This document shows, one piece after another, positions 30,184-43,500 of a stretch of DNA of 64,000 nt. Position 1 is the first letter of the stretch, and each line of letters begins with the position of its first letter. The stretch is from NCBI RefSeq assembly GCF_001039355.2, contig NW_019775603.1, positions 144,533 through 208,532 of the forward strand. Reading direction: 5' to 3'. Source of the DNA: Lingula anatina. Lineage: Eukaryota; Brachiopoda; Lingulata; Lingulida; Lingulidae. The notes beneath the pieces were generated by a model. The model saw only the letters and a list, made by a program, of their open reading frames with translations. It was not told where the DNA came from and made no database searches. Position numbers and translations under genes: made by a program.

Positions 30184-31094
30184 CTTGTAAAACATAAAAA
30201 CACATATATATTTAGAAGTGCATTTGAGTTTTGTCCGTAATGCAAGTAAAAATAAAAAATACAACACTGCAATTTTAGATCTGTTCAACAAGTATATTAT
30301 CAAGAACGATTTTAGGTGCGATACATGTAGTAGTTTCCATTACAGATGATACGCATTAGAAGTCGTACTATGACCATATAAAACATTCACGAAAGAAATC
30401 CCTCATCTTCAAATCAGAAGACCCAACTCTAAACGAAGCTGTGATCAGAGAAAGCATATCAGTTACCTCATAAAATAAAAACCTATAACGTCCTGTAGCC
30501 AACGAAACAAACTAATTTTCTCAAGGCCTTTTTTTTTGGGGGGGGGGGGTGGTGGACCACTATCACAGAACTGGCTTTCTTATCAGAAAAATAAATATGC
30601 TGAAACACGTAGCACTGTAAACAGAAGAATCTAATGAAAACAACCTTGTCGTGACTACAGTTGTATATATGTCATTGTGCGTAAAGTGTAGGCCTATATT
30701 CTAAATGGATACCCGCAGTTTGTTCTCGATTAAAGCATGCCTACGACGTGTTAGAAATTAGGACATACCCGCAAGCACCATATGCAAACACAATGATAAC
30801 TGCTTGCGTATTGAAAGTAAGGTCTACTTGGAAAGGAACACAAACCTCAACCTCTTTCATTTATTTTGCTTTTTACTCTTTTTTTAATGCAATCCGCGGA
30901 CCTCAGAGTGTATATATTAGATCACCTTTTTCTGCTAAGAGACTGGGGGTTGAATCTGCTTTTTGTGTTGGAAAAGCTCGAGTGCCCTCCTCTGAACCAC
31001 TGGGGACCCCCACCCCCTACTCCCACCCCCACCCCACCCCCAACCTTATCCCTTACCCCCACGGATAATCTTTTGATAATGTAACAAAACGTAA

Positions 31095-31122
31095 TGTAAT
31101 GTAATGTAATGTAATGTAATGT
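31095..31122. repeat. (TAATG)n pentanucleotide repeat
   Basis: About five tandem aatgt/taatg units upstream of the last confident PhyH exon. Confidence 0.85.
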
Positions 31123-31156
31123 TATGTCAAACCAGCCATATAAGTGAGTAGGCCTA

Positions 31157-31159
<3 letters not shown>

Positions 31160-31207
<48 letters not shown>
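31160..31207. repeat. (ATT)n trinucleotide repeat
   Basis: About 16 uninterrupted ATT units, followed by unique sequence. Confidence 0.92.
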
Positions 31208-31534
31208 GTTTTACTTACACTTGATTCAGGCTGCACAAAGTCCTGGGGAAAGGGGGTCTAATCCCGAATGAAGACACGGTATCGGGGGGCAACTGATCAC
31301 TACAATCATTGTACACTTAATTTACACATCTATTCGTAAATTACTTAAACTTGAGCCTCTTCATAGTACGCAATGTTTCTGTTATGTGTGCCCATTAGTG
31401 TGTGAATGGTTCGTGTGTGCATGTGTGTGTGTACTCACCCCCGTCCATACCAAATGACAAGACTGAATTTCTTGCTAAATTTCCTACTGTGCCGAAGCTG
31501 TATCTACAGCTTTTCTCCCGAATGTAGGTTATAC

Positions 31535-31640
31535 CTGTGTATATCTTAACCCGTCGTCTGTTATCTCTAGTAGTGTACGTGACCTTAATGTCGTGAAAGA
31601 TAGCATTATACCAGCTGCTACTTTTACTTATAGTTTCCAT
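31535..31640 (-). CDS. Tentative first coding exon of the PhyH-family gene
   Basis: ATG at 31640-31638 opens 35 codons (METISKSSSWYNAIFHD...) ending in a phase-1 donor (ACACAG|GTATAA). It would splice in frame to the acceptor at 30183 and give a protein of 316 residues, a normal length for the family. The encoded sequence is not conserved in any way I can recognise, so the true start may be elsewhere upstream of 30183. Confidence 0.28.
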
Positions 31641-32922
31641 TTTACGGGTTCATGGTGCGTACATAAAAAAAGAGGTATTTGGGTCATTTATATGAAGAAT
31701 GTAACTTTTGTTTATGTTTAACTATATTATTGAATTTACCTTCGCCAAGGAGGTTATGTTTTTGGTTCCTTCTTGCAATTTTACTGTTTCTGTTTACTTC
31801 CTGGTGTATTTTATCCCCAGCATGCTGAATCACAAGCACTTCATGCTAAAACATTTAATATGTTCTTCAATATTTCATGATAAATATTGTAAAATGCCTC
31901 AAGTTTTCTTTGCCACCTTTTCCTCACAACATTGTACGCAAATCATGGTAAAAAGTAACATATTTCCTTTGTGATCTACTTATGCAGTATTATGTCTAGC
32001 TTTTTAAAACTGGAGGTTTTAAGTAAAATAGAAAAAAAAGCCACGAAAACCTGACGAGTGCCTTTATGCCGTAGTCATAGGATATAGTAACTGAATTGCA
32101 GTAGAGGAGCCGCTCGATTCTAATTGTCACATTTGGTTATGAAATGCGGGCTTCACCGCCGACTAGAATCCTCGTAAATAAATCAAGTCTTTCTATTATA
32201 TGAACCGCATACGACCTTTATTCTTTGAGTGTGTTAGACAATGATACATGTAACAGTCTAGAAAGTAAAGAACAATGATAATCAGTAGGTTTCCAATATC
32301 TGACATTCAGTCTCTGTTTCAAATTAGCCAGAGTCCATGACATTATCAGACAATTACCGTAATAGGCGTCTCCGTCGAGATGCTTGTTTTTCACCCAACT
32401 TTGTCATTTCTGATTTGGAAATTCCCTGTCATTCTGCAAACAATAAAATTTCTTTATGAGAGAACCTCATGACAAATCAACGCCGTAAAGGCACCTAGCA
32501 GTCGTGACCAGTGGTTGCAGCAGTTCCTGCAACGAACTAGAACCTGGGCGAGTCTCGACCACTGAATAGCTTATTATTACGGGGACAAATGAAAATTATA
32601 ATTGCCTTAGCATGAACTCGATTGTGTTGACTGTCTTGATTATTTTAGTTTTGCTTCTCATCGGCTTCCTGACCCAGGTGCAAGTCCCAGTGACTAGTTC
32701 GACAAAAATATGGCCAGTTCAGGACTAGTGCTACGTTGTGTACCTCCATGCCGCCACCATCCCCCCCCCCCCCCCCCCCCCCCAAACAGAAACAACTCTT
32801 GGAGCCTAAAAAGATTCGGTTAACCTGGCAACAAACATTGATGTAAACAGATAACCCGTGGCCATGCGACCTTAACCTCCATCTTGCTACCTTCTGTGAT
32901 ATACTTACCCCCTCCCCAACAC

Positions 32923-32930
32923 ACATACAC

Positions 32931-32966
<36 letters not shown>
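32923..32966. repeat. (CA)n microsatellite
   Basis: A CA-rich run with one CG interruption, close to the poly-C tract at 32761-32783. Both are typical of simple-sequence islands in this window. Confidence 0.88.
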
Positions 32967-32968
<2 letters not shown>

Positions 32969-33700
32969 ACAGCAATTTTGGGGGTGGCGAGTTCATTAAA
33001 CTAAATGTCCTTCCACAAAAAAAAATTCCCTACGTTCTACTATTTCAGTGTGGAACACTCAACAGATAATTCAATCAGTTCGCCCTTATAAACAAGTACG
33101 TAAAACACTTCGTGTGTTCACTTCATTTCAATCGCAACATATTTTTTCTCATTTGTGCTGAATTTCCAGTGCCTTGTGGGGAATATTTCAAATGCTAAGC
33201 CTAACCTCCGTGCAATCTAGCGTTCTAATAAGTTCACAGTCATTAACCCCACGTAGCCACTAGGACGCACAAATACTCTTTACTGGAATCCATGCCCTTA
33301 AAAATAGGCCCTGCACCTGGATTTTGCTGACATTTAAAATTTCTGATCAAAGCTGTTTGTTCGTGGATTCACTATAGGGGCACTCGAATTCATCACCACC
33401 GCATATTCGTAAACCTTTTAAATAAATTATTACCAAGAGTCCATCCTAAAAAGTGCCATAAAAAGTACTGCAAATGTAATAAGGGTTTGGATACTTTTCA
33501 TGAAGGCACACCAGGAAGTTGTTTGAAATCCTGGAAAATTGCGATATAAGGAATAGGGCCACTGAGAATTTAGCCAAAGGGTGGAAGACGAAGTGCCTGG
33601 ACTTTTCTTTTAGAATTGGCTTCGAAATAAAACTTGTACCAAGCAGGTCGTTTGCAACTGGTCTAGTGTGTGTGGAAGTCGTCTATTAGTAACAATCCTT

Positions 33701-33955
33701 TAGGGCCCATCCCCAATGCAAGTATCGTTTTACGTAGATCGATCTAACTCCGCGAGGACTGAATGCAATCATATTAACAGATAAACACGCCTCCTCTCGT
33801 TTACAACGACCTCGTATCATCACCAGCTTTTCTGTATTCTATTTCAACGCCAGGAGAAGGAGTGTTAATCTGTAAATCGGACTGCATTCAGCAAGAGCCC
33901 CCTCGGAGTTGGATCTATCAACGTAGAACGATAGTTTCACTGGGAACGCACCCTT
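33701..33955. mobile_element. Degenerate MITE-like inverted-repeat element
   Basis: The left arm (about 33701-33799) and right arm (about 33850-33955) align as imperfect inverse complements. Shared blocks include atcgttttacgt/acgtagaacgat, gatctaactccg/cggagttggatc, and ctgaatgca/tgcattcag. Arms are about 100 bp with many mismatches, so the copy is old. No target duplication or protein was found. Confidence 0.6.
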
Positions 33956-34588
33956 ATACACAGACGCGTATACACATGCTTTCACCACGTGGAGTCTTAT
34001 ACCCATTAGGTTTATTTTAAGGGAGATTTCTCAGGTTTGGGGGAGAGTAGGGTAGAAATAATGTCAGACTAACAAGTGAGGTTCGGCAATAAATAAAATC
34101 TCACAAAATTAATCTGCAGGTATTTTCTGACTTTTTAAATCTTCATCCTAATTACTAAAAAGGTTATCCCCACCTCATGCGGTTTCTAGTGTCCTATGAC
34201 GTCACCTAGCGCCGACAGCCTCGTTTTCGGCTTTCTAGTATGATTTCCTTTGCTCGTGAGACAAGCGGTAGTCGAGATTTTATAAGAATACATTTTTATC
34301 CTCGGGGTGATTACCGTTGGGCAGTCGTGTGCGCGCGCATGCATGTAAGCCGATAAAGACGCCATAATTAACCAGTTGTAAACGTGCATAAAACATCAGA
34401 CAAAGCTATGGACCTCGATACTCAGGGTGGATGGCACTAATGGTGTCGGTTGTTATTATTCGCTTCACCGGCTCATCCTGAGCATCGACTTTAAAAAAGG
34501 TCCGGGAATCATATGGACCTCAACTGCGTTCAGTTCGTCAGTTCTTTTTCAGTGGAGAAGAGGGAGTTCTGCTGCTAAGCCTTGAATT

Positions 34589-37500
34589 ATGGCAGCGACT
34601 TTACTGGTGGCACTTATGGTCTTTAGTTCAGGTGAGAAAGTTAGATAATTGAAATTAGTAGAAGTGATAGATGAATTATGACAGAAACGACGAGCAATGA
34701 TAGAGTCAAGGTTAAAGTTTATTTTAGACAATCCGTATACTGCACTTTTTGACTTCATACATCGCTTAGTGGACGTTTAGCTAGATTTTAGGATATGTAC
34801 AAGGGGGGGGGGTAATTTGAGCTAAAATCAATAGAAAATTGATGAATCGAGAAGATATTACTGATATTACTGATATTACTGATTCTGAATACGATAAGGT
34901 AATCAAAGCGCAGAGAGACAGTGTATTGTCATTCATTTATGCATGAAGAATTACTGGCGGTTGAATGAAGTCTTAAGTAGCAATAACAGTTTCTTCAAAT
35001 TAAAGCTAAACTCATAGTAATCTCCCATCCAATATTCTCTAATAATGTCTAGCATGTATGGTACCATTCCCTGATGAGGGTTTCTTGTTAGAACCTGGAA
35101 TGTTGGAAGGAAGTTACTTTGGGTTTTGATGTTGTTTGAAGAAAGTATCATTGTAACTTTAAGTGTACACAGCTGGTGAATTTTTCTGCTGAGTTACATT
35201 CAATGTTTCTAAGTAACCTTAAGATTCTACCCAATTAAATCTTAAACATGTTTAACATTGAAATTGCCGGCATTCCGTAAATGCATTACAATATGAGCAT
35301 GACAAATATGCGCTTTACTACAAATTTTGATCTGCCATTGTTTTATGTGACAAGATGTTCGTGTACTGAGAGCACCTCGCACGGTTTATCTTTTCAGTGA
35401 AATTCATTGGTGACATTTCATTGTGACCCTGCATCTATCGGGCTAATATTCGAATTTTTGAGCGTATTCTTCTTTCAAACAATTATTTAACACATAATTG
35501 TTTTATTATATAATTATCATAATAATAATCAGCATTATTGGTATGTTTTCCATGCATATCATATATAAATAGACACAGTCTCTATCAATACAGAAAAAAT
35601 CAACATAATTCTCAGAAAGGTATGACATATCAGCGTTTAATAAATCAGAAATACTGTCACGTTTTGTCTCGTTAACATTGACGATCAGTCGGAGAGCGCA
35701 TAAAGTGCATCTTGATTAACGCACATCGAGCTAATATGAATGATATTGTGTTTTTTTCCTCTAATCTCAAACCCAACAATCATCGGCCACAAATTTTGAG
35801 TGCAAATCGTATTCCAAATGTGACTGTTTACTGCGATCTGTCATGGAATCCTGAAGTGTCAGAGCATGTGTTTTAATGAATCTCTCTTTCCGTCCATCAT
35901 AAAGAGAGTTTCGATCAAAACCTATGCAGATTTTCCCGATCAAATGAAGGAACGATTTAACCGAAAAAACATGTAATTGCAATTTCTGTATTTTTTTCAT
36001 TGGCGACAATTGATTGGATCTTTGTCATATAACTACAATTAACAAAACAAAGGAACGTCTTTTGACAGCGATTCCCTTGTCATTAACAAATGGCACGATT
36101 GGCATTTATTTTGTTTCTAATTGAAGATCTATGAAAGGACTGTCTGCAAGAGGTTCATGAGGTTTCATTTCAAATGTGTCATATCATGGATATGAATTCC
36201 ATTAGCAGGTCACAAAAACTACCAGGAAGATGATAACGAAAATAGCACCTAAGTCAAACATCCATCAAGATGCTTTCCCTTCAGAAAATCACAGCCCAAA
36301 GGAACTAAGGTTTACTACAAGAGCAAGCCTTTCGTAGCAGTTCATGCATGCCGTTAAAATGTAATGGCGATAATTCATATTGATGATCTTGAAACTAATG
36401 ATCTATTTGTAGACCAAAATACGTAAATAGTTCTAAAAGTTCACTCAACTACCATATATACCAGGCGCCAATCTAATTGAGTGGTATTTAACACTTATTC
36501 GGAAAGACACATAGCTGACCAATATGTTCTTGCAGTTATGGTGTGTTTTAATGATTTGCCTCTCAAAGAGTATATTTTCGTAGCTTCTTGTTGAGTGAGC
36601 AGTTTCTCTCGCAGCTTGTCTTCCATATCTAAGCAAAGGGTGAAAACAAATTAGGCTTCTGCGGTTGATGAGGAAGTTTTTGAGCACACACTGGGAGACA
36701 TCAGTCCCAACCTTTGATTTCGGTTGACTTAAAACAGTACGTTTAAATTAATCTTTTTAATCTCGGAGGTGCATTCAGTTTTCATTTCCCGTTTTCATTT
36801 TACTAAATCACGAAAGTGCTCTTGGCGTCAGTGAACCCACCATTCAAGTATGTTGGCGAATTTAAGCTTAAAGCTACTCTAAATGGTCTTGACAATTGTT
36901 ATCTATTGGGAATCAATTAACATGGGTAAAGGAAAAAAGCTAAATGCTGTAATAAAGCCTTAACACTATCCCACATGAAAGTGGCCTCATTTTTCGCCAG
37001 TCTTGTTGAAAATTTTAACCGCCATCATACATGAATGCTTATCAATCATTATGGTTTAGAGTCATCAGTTATAATTTGCACTCAATTTTCATTTAATCTG
37101 TATTTGGAAACCATAATCATCAAACCTTACCTTTAGATGCTGATGATAATATACTGAAATGACTTGAATCATAAATCATGTTTGATGCAGCTGGGAAATA
37201 TGAACGCTACATTATTGAAATGCGTTTTTCATCGTCAAGTTCCGAGTTCCAATCAACAGAATCAATATTCCGTTTGTGGAAATTGGCTTTGAGAAAAAAA
37301 GAGGAAATTGACCTGATAATGTCAGATGCCGTTGCGACTAAAGGGGTGATCAGTATACAGGTTTGTTTATGAAGAATAACCTGTTTTAAGTCTCGAGACA
37401 GAAGTCCTTAATATCCATATCCACTGATCTGACATTAACATCTATATAATAGCTTAATGACAGATAAAAATGCTTGTGCTTTTAGACAGTTTAACTAAAA

Positions 37501-40500
37501 GTCACGTCCGGTATCCTGCAAGGTTTGGTGGACTCCATCTTCCTTGTCGCAAAATGTTGATACTTCTTTTTTGCTTCGTGAATTCTTTATATCAAATTAT
37601 ATCAGTTCTTTAAATCAGTTTTAGCTGAAGCCTACCAAACGTGCACCTTAAAATTTTCAAACTTTATGTTAATATTATTTATCGAACAACAAGATGAATA
37701 TTCATTTAAGTTGTCACATTTTCTATATTATCGAACTTAGGCTCCGTAAATGTTCCGAAATGTTGAAGTGTGCATATGCCTTTACATTGTAGTTAGGATT
37801 GAGAATGAATTAGGTTCGTGGTTTGCTGATTTACATGCGTTATCTTATGATGAAATTGATCCCGTGGACACTGACCACTACTTACGGTCGTGGCAACTTA
37901 ATTGGCTAAATTGGCTTACACGAGAATAAGTAGGATTTCCGTAATTATCGATTATTTTGGTGCAGAAAACACTATCTCCATGATGGGAATATGTTTTAAT
38001 TCTGAACCTTTATTATTCTAAACTTGCATTGGGTCGAGCATTTCCGCCACGGCTTTGTGGTCTGTTCATGTAGCGGTGGATGCGGTGGTTGTAGACGCGT
38101 ATCTGTACATCTGAAAGATTTGGTTACCTAGTATCAGTCCTTCAACAATAACACATGATGCATGGGTACACCGATCGTAAATACAACTTTCAAAATTTAT
38201 AAAATCTGTAAAAATCAATTAAAACAACCCAATAGACGTAGGCTAAAATATTTAAACGCGTGCTTCATAAACTGGTATTAGCAATAGTAAAAAATGAATA
38301 TATGTATGTATATTAGAAGTATAAGAGAAAATTGAATATTTTAAAATATACATAGAATCCCTTGCCTTCGCCATTAAAAATCTAAAAAAGTCTTTTTCTT
38401 TTTTCCAAGCTGACTCATCATAATCACAAGGGATGCATATTGGTTGAGCACTCTAGTAAATATTTTAAAGCAGATTCACGACACCAACACTTTAAATGCA
38501 TCTGTACTCACAGTAAAAAAATATAATTTGATCTTTATCACATTATTGGGCGACGGTCCTTCTATAATTCCTCTATTTCAAATGGAAAATACCAACACTG
38601 CCTGTCAAAATGAAGAGAGTTTGATTGATTTTGATTGTAAAGGGGAGACAGTTATTGATGTGTCTGTCAAATAAAAATCATCCGAGATAGTCCGAAACGA
38701 GGCTGCCGGAACTGTATGACGCCATACACCCAAAACATGGTGAATTTGAACTGTTGTTCAAAAGGCTATAATTCGACAGAACCTCAGAGGAAAGTAAAAG
38801 GAAAATACCATGAATAAATTCTGCCAGTTTTTATCCGCTGCAGCACCGCACTCGATAATCTGCCATATTATTCCTGAGTCCATTTTTCTATAAACCACTA
38901 AAAAGTCACTTGATTTTACTGGTAAACTAAGACTCGATAATTTGGGCTATCTCAGATGTGATTACCATTACAACCGCTACGTTATTAACTGCACCAAATG
39001 GTGCCCAAACATGTCTTCGTTGTACATATCTAGAACGTTAGCATATCACATGCAACGTGGAATATGTTTTTAAACATACTGTATCATGACATAAACATCT
39101 GTGAAATAAACAGTGCGACCCGATCCTACATGTACATGTATGTGCACATGTACAAGTGCAAAGTAAAGCACTGCTTACCGTCCACCAGGGCAGCAAATTT
39201 TATTATATGAACTTTTCTTGAACAGTGCAGAAAAGTCCACCGTTTAACTAGAGACATATCTGTGAATGTCTAGTGTAAAAACCAATCTGTGACCCTGGTA
39301 CGCAGTGCTTAAGGGCCTGTTGTAGAGGATGGTATGCCATGTACATCATATACTAGCAAGGCATGCCGCAGTGAGACCTGCATTGACCGATGGAGTACCA
39401 ACGCATTATTTTTTCAAACACACTTTACCAAGAAAAATTATACATATTCCCCAAACCTTAATTTTGAATAGAATGTGCGTTGTTACAAAGAAGGTAATAT
39501 CAAAGAATAGACTTTTCACTTTCTGTGAATGGCTTGTGATTGCGTTCGCATTGCCAGAGACATGGAACATTACGTGAGTAGGCCTAATTGGGCGATTCCC
39601 TGTCTTACGCACGTGGCACTCATACCTTATATCAGTCTAAGCAATCATTCTGCTTTGATTTCTGTCTCTCAATATGCCTAGATCAACGTGTATGTGGAGT
39701 TTTGATGGCATTGCTGTCACTCTAAGGGCGGAGATCTTGTAGTTACTGTACTTATATATGTAATTAACACAAAAGTGCAATATCGTGTTTCTGTCAGATT
39801 TCAGATTTCTTGTGATTTGTTCGCCTTGGGTTATTCTAACCTTAAAAGGTCATTCTTTTCTTTACTCTAACCAAGAACGTTGAAGACAATATACGCCCTT
39901 GCTCTAACAAAAGGCTTCAAAACTTATCTTCAGTCGGTTTTCCCTAGCGTATGTTTCCGTCAGAATCAAACCTTTCACAACAATTGTAAGTGGTCGTCCA
40001 AATGATCAATTATAAAAATGAATGTTCAATTCCAAAGTGGCAAAGTCAGTATTTCCAGGTTGATCAATATTCTGTGACCACATAAAGCTTCATCTAATGG
40101 CAATAAAGGGCCTTTGATCAACGAGATTTAATCTTCCTATCCATCTGTCTTTATATTATACATTATAATTGATTTAAAAACTGTTTGTTGTCTTCTTTGA
40201 TGGTAATTTTTTTTACTTTTAAGACATTTCGAGCGTCTAATCCATAAAGACTTCATTAAGGCCCCATTCAGAATGGATGATCCGAGTACTTACTGATCCG
40301 CCGATTAAATATGGCAGACCACAGATCAAAGCAATGCCGCTTATTCATGACGGTCTCCCCGACTCCTAAGATACTAGTGTGAATAAAAGCGAGGTCGCAC
40401 TGAGAATTATAATGTGGAGAGATGGTTATGTATTTTGGCCATGGCAAAATTCAGAAAATGGTAAAAAAAAAACGCAAGGGGATACATTGTTTTGAATAAA

Positions 40501-43500
40501 TAAGCTGAAGAAGTAGTGTCGAAAGGAAAAGATCAATAACGAGATTAAATTTGTTTGACGCCGTATAGTCTGCTAAAGTAATTCGTCTTTTGTCTTTTGA
40601 GTAAATATACGTTTTGTAACAAAAATAAAAAGCACTTACCGGCTGTGTTTCATCATTACCATTTTTCATGAAATGTAATAGAACTGTGCATTGTGCATAA
40701 TCTTTATACTGTTTGAGTAATGAAATACTTTACTCTCTGGTAGCCTATATCATACAAAGATATCCCTCTATTTTTGACAAATGTGATATACAAATACAGT
40801 CGTATGTGCATTGCTATATGGTTTATGTACGTGTACTATATAGATATACTCTATTGTACAATTCATCGAGAAGGCTCTGGGTAAAGGCCACTGCTAAATC
40901 TAGTTACCAGTATGGATGTGCCCGTAGAGCCGTTCTTTTAACCGAATAAGTGAGTAATTTCCGAGTGCTATGTGCTACCCAGGTCCGAAACCGGGAAGGG
41001 GGGGTCACCCTTTTGGCCGGGAAAGGGTCCGCTTTGGAAAATTTTGATATAGGTACACAATGTGAAAGAAAAAGACCCCCTTTAAAATTTCTGGCAACGG
41101 GCATGCTATAGGGGCCTATGTGCTTGTTATACCACAAATGTTAACCGTTGGGCAAAGGAATTGCTCGCAAGAGGATATTTTCTTAGAACAAACTGAAAAG
41201 AAATACTATTTTTCTCTGACATATTTCAGGATAAAAGCCATCAAAAAAGGCTTCAGTTCATTTCAACATTGTTACTATCGACACCAATTCAATTTCACAT
41301 GCAAATGATACCAGGTTTGCAATAATTCAAGTAGCATTTGTCTATAATTAATTTAGGAAGCTGTGCTATTTCACTCTATATCTGATTATCCGATGTGTTC
41401 ACGATTGTTTAATTGGTCCTAAGCTAAACTCTGGGATACGTAATGGACAAAATACTGAGTTTTTACTGATACGTGTCTAACTGCATTAGTCTTTGTAAGT
41501 TCATCCCGTCCATGTGTATAATCAGATCATGAGAGAGAGAGAGAGAGAGAGCATTCACATCGAGAAGAGCCGAGGTCTAGCAAGGCCGAGACTTAAATAT
41601 GGCGGACCTACATGAAAGGAAGACCGCCTAATCCTTTAATGGTCTCTCAATGACTTTCAATGACATTCATAGAGAGACCATTAAAGGATTAGGCGGTCTT
41701 CCTTTTATGTAGGTCCGCACGTATTCAGGTCTTGGCCTTGCTAGACCTCGGCTCTTCTCGATGTGAATTCTCAGAGAGAGTCGTAGGGGCAAATGAACTA
41801 ACGGATAGACGGAAAGACAGACAAACAAGTAGCTGTATATCTGGGAATTAATAATGTTTTATAAAAATCCCCTTCCACGAGTTTTTCTTAATAATCTTGA
41901 TTCAGCATGTTTCTTAGTTAGATAATCCAATGGATTCTGGACATTTAATTTCTAGAATTATTAAGATTGAAGGGAACTTTAACTTGCGTCTGCATTCACA
42001 TTTAAAAGGTTTTCATTAATTAATGTTCCAAACATGATACATGTACTAAATCTGAAATTATTAGCCCTATTTTCAACTGTTACCGCACTACAAACGAGCG
42101 CCCTTTCATAAGAAAGGAAGCTATGACAGTCATTCCTTTCCGTTTTAATCAAAGGTAATCAATACGTGGTTTACTCGCTTAAATGAATTTTCCTTGTGGA
42201 AAAAGAAATTTGCTCCTTCGCACGAATCACTTCTCAGCTTGTCACTGTACATTGTATTTTTTATTCTTTTTATAATTTAACAAATTTGTTCTCATTGACT
42301 GGCCCGTCAACTAGAATACCATGCCATCATTACATCCCTATACAAATAGAATCATCGACAACAGGTACCTTTATATGGGATTTATATCTTTAAGGTCCGA
42401 ATTGGGAAAGATGAGTAACTTTGCACGATATATTGACATAGAAATATGACTTTGAAAATATTTCAGACTGCAAACGTGAAAAGTGAACAGTATATCTTTA
42501 ACCATTTTCCCAGAAAAAATATAATGACAGAAAGAAATTTGCTTCGTAGATGATATTGATACCTCCACCTGCAATTGCATGCGATGACATGTGTTTAATC
42601 TGTCTGTCTGTCTGTCTGTCTGTCAGTCAGTCAGTCAGTCTGTGTCTCCTTGCAGGGGCAACCTGCTATACAGACACACGGTACATTCACATGTACATAT
42701 TACATGATCGAAGCAAAATGACAGAAGCACGTGTTCAATCTGATTGACAGATATCCGGGACAATACCTTTATATTTACAAACTTTGATTTTTAAATTTGC
42801 ATTTGTAACCTTGAGGACAAGTAAAACTATGGCAAAATAACAACTACTTGAGAAGCGTGCCCGCTAAAAAGAAATTGTTTGGATGTCTACTTCATGTTTT
42901 TGCGTGAATTCTAGTGCCTTTGTAAACGGTACGAATTCAAGATTTCCGAAAACGGAAAAAAGTAAAAGTATACCGGACTTTCTGGAAACGGTCTTACGAC
43001 ACATACTGTTTTAACGGCGGCGGTAAATCCTTATGTACAAACAGACGGTCTGCGTTATTGGTTGGCGTTAAAGTCACGTGAAATGTTCAACCAAGAAGTT
43101 GTACAACTTTACAACTTCTTGGTTCAACCTAGTTTTTAACCTGCTATCTCACAAAACTATGTGATAACGATTTGTGACCATAGAATTCTATCGTACAATT
43201 CTAGTACACGGTTAGTCAGAGTCGAGCTTGGTCATTAGCTGCGGTAATTCTTATAATCAGCTATTGCAATCACAGGGCTTGTTTGGTGGACATTATTATA
43301 AGTACTTAAAGGTACACATGAACCGAGCATCGGTGGAGCGTGGATTCCCAGTAACACATATAAACCACTTTTACTAGTTTCTTATACGACTCAAATAAAT
43401 TCGACATGCCAAGGGATAAACTGAATAATTTGCTTTTGTGGCAAAAAAATTGACTTCATATGCATCTTTAAATAAACTATCGCATCTTGACTTGAATTGC

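Larger units (their letters stand above)
31641..34588. other. Divergent intergenic region between the PhyH-family gene and the Cys-rich protein gene
   Basis: It contains a partial dispersed repeat (about 31735-31960), a poly-C tract (32761-32783), a (CA)n tract (about 32923-32966) and a degenerate inverted-repeat element at 33701-33955. No coding exon is supported. TTTAAAAAA at about 34489-34497 and TCAGTT near 34530 are weak core-promoter candidates for the plus-strand gene. Confidence 0.4.

Noticed and set aside
37178-38674. Two AT-rich open frames (37178-37372 and 38444-38674)
   Set aside because: No similarity I recognise, no phase-compatible splice sites to the Cys-rich gene, and the second one lacks an ATG start.
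41553-41768. Conventional microRNA precursor
   Set aside because: The arms are far longer than an animal pre-miRNA. A foldback element or long hairpin RNA fits better.
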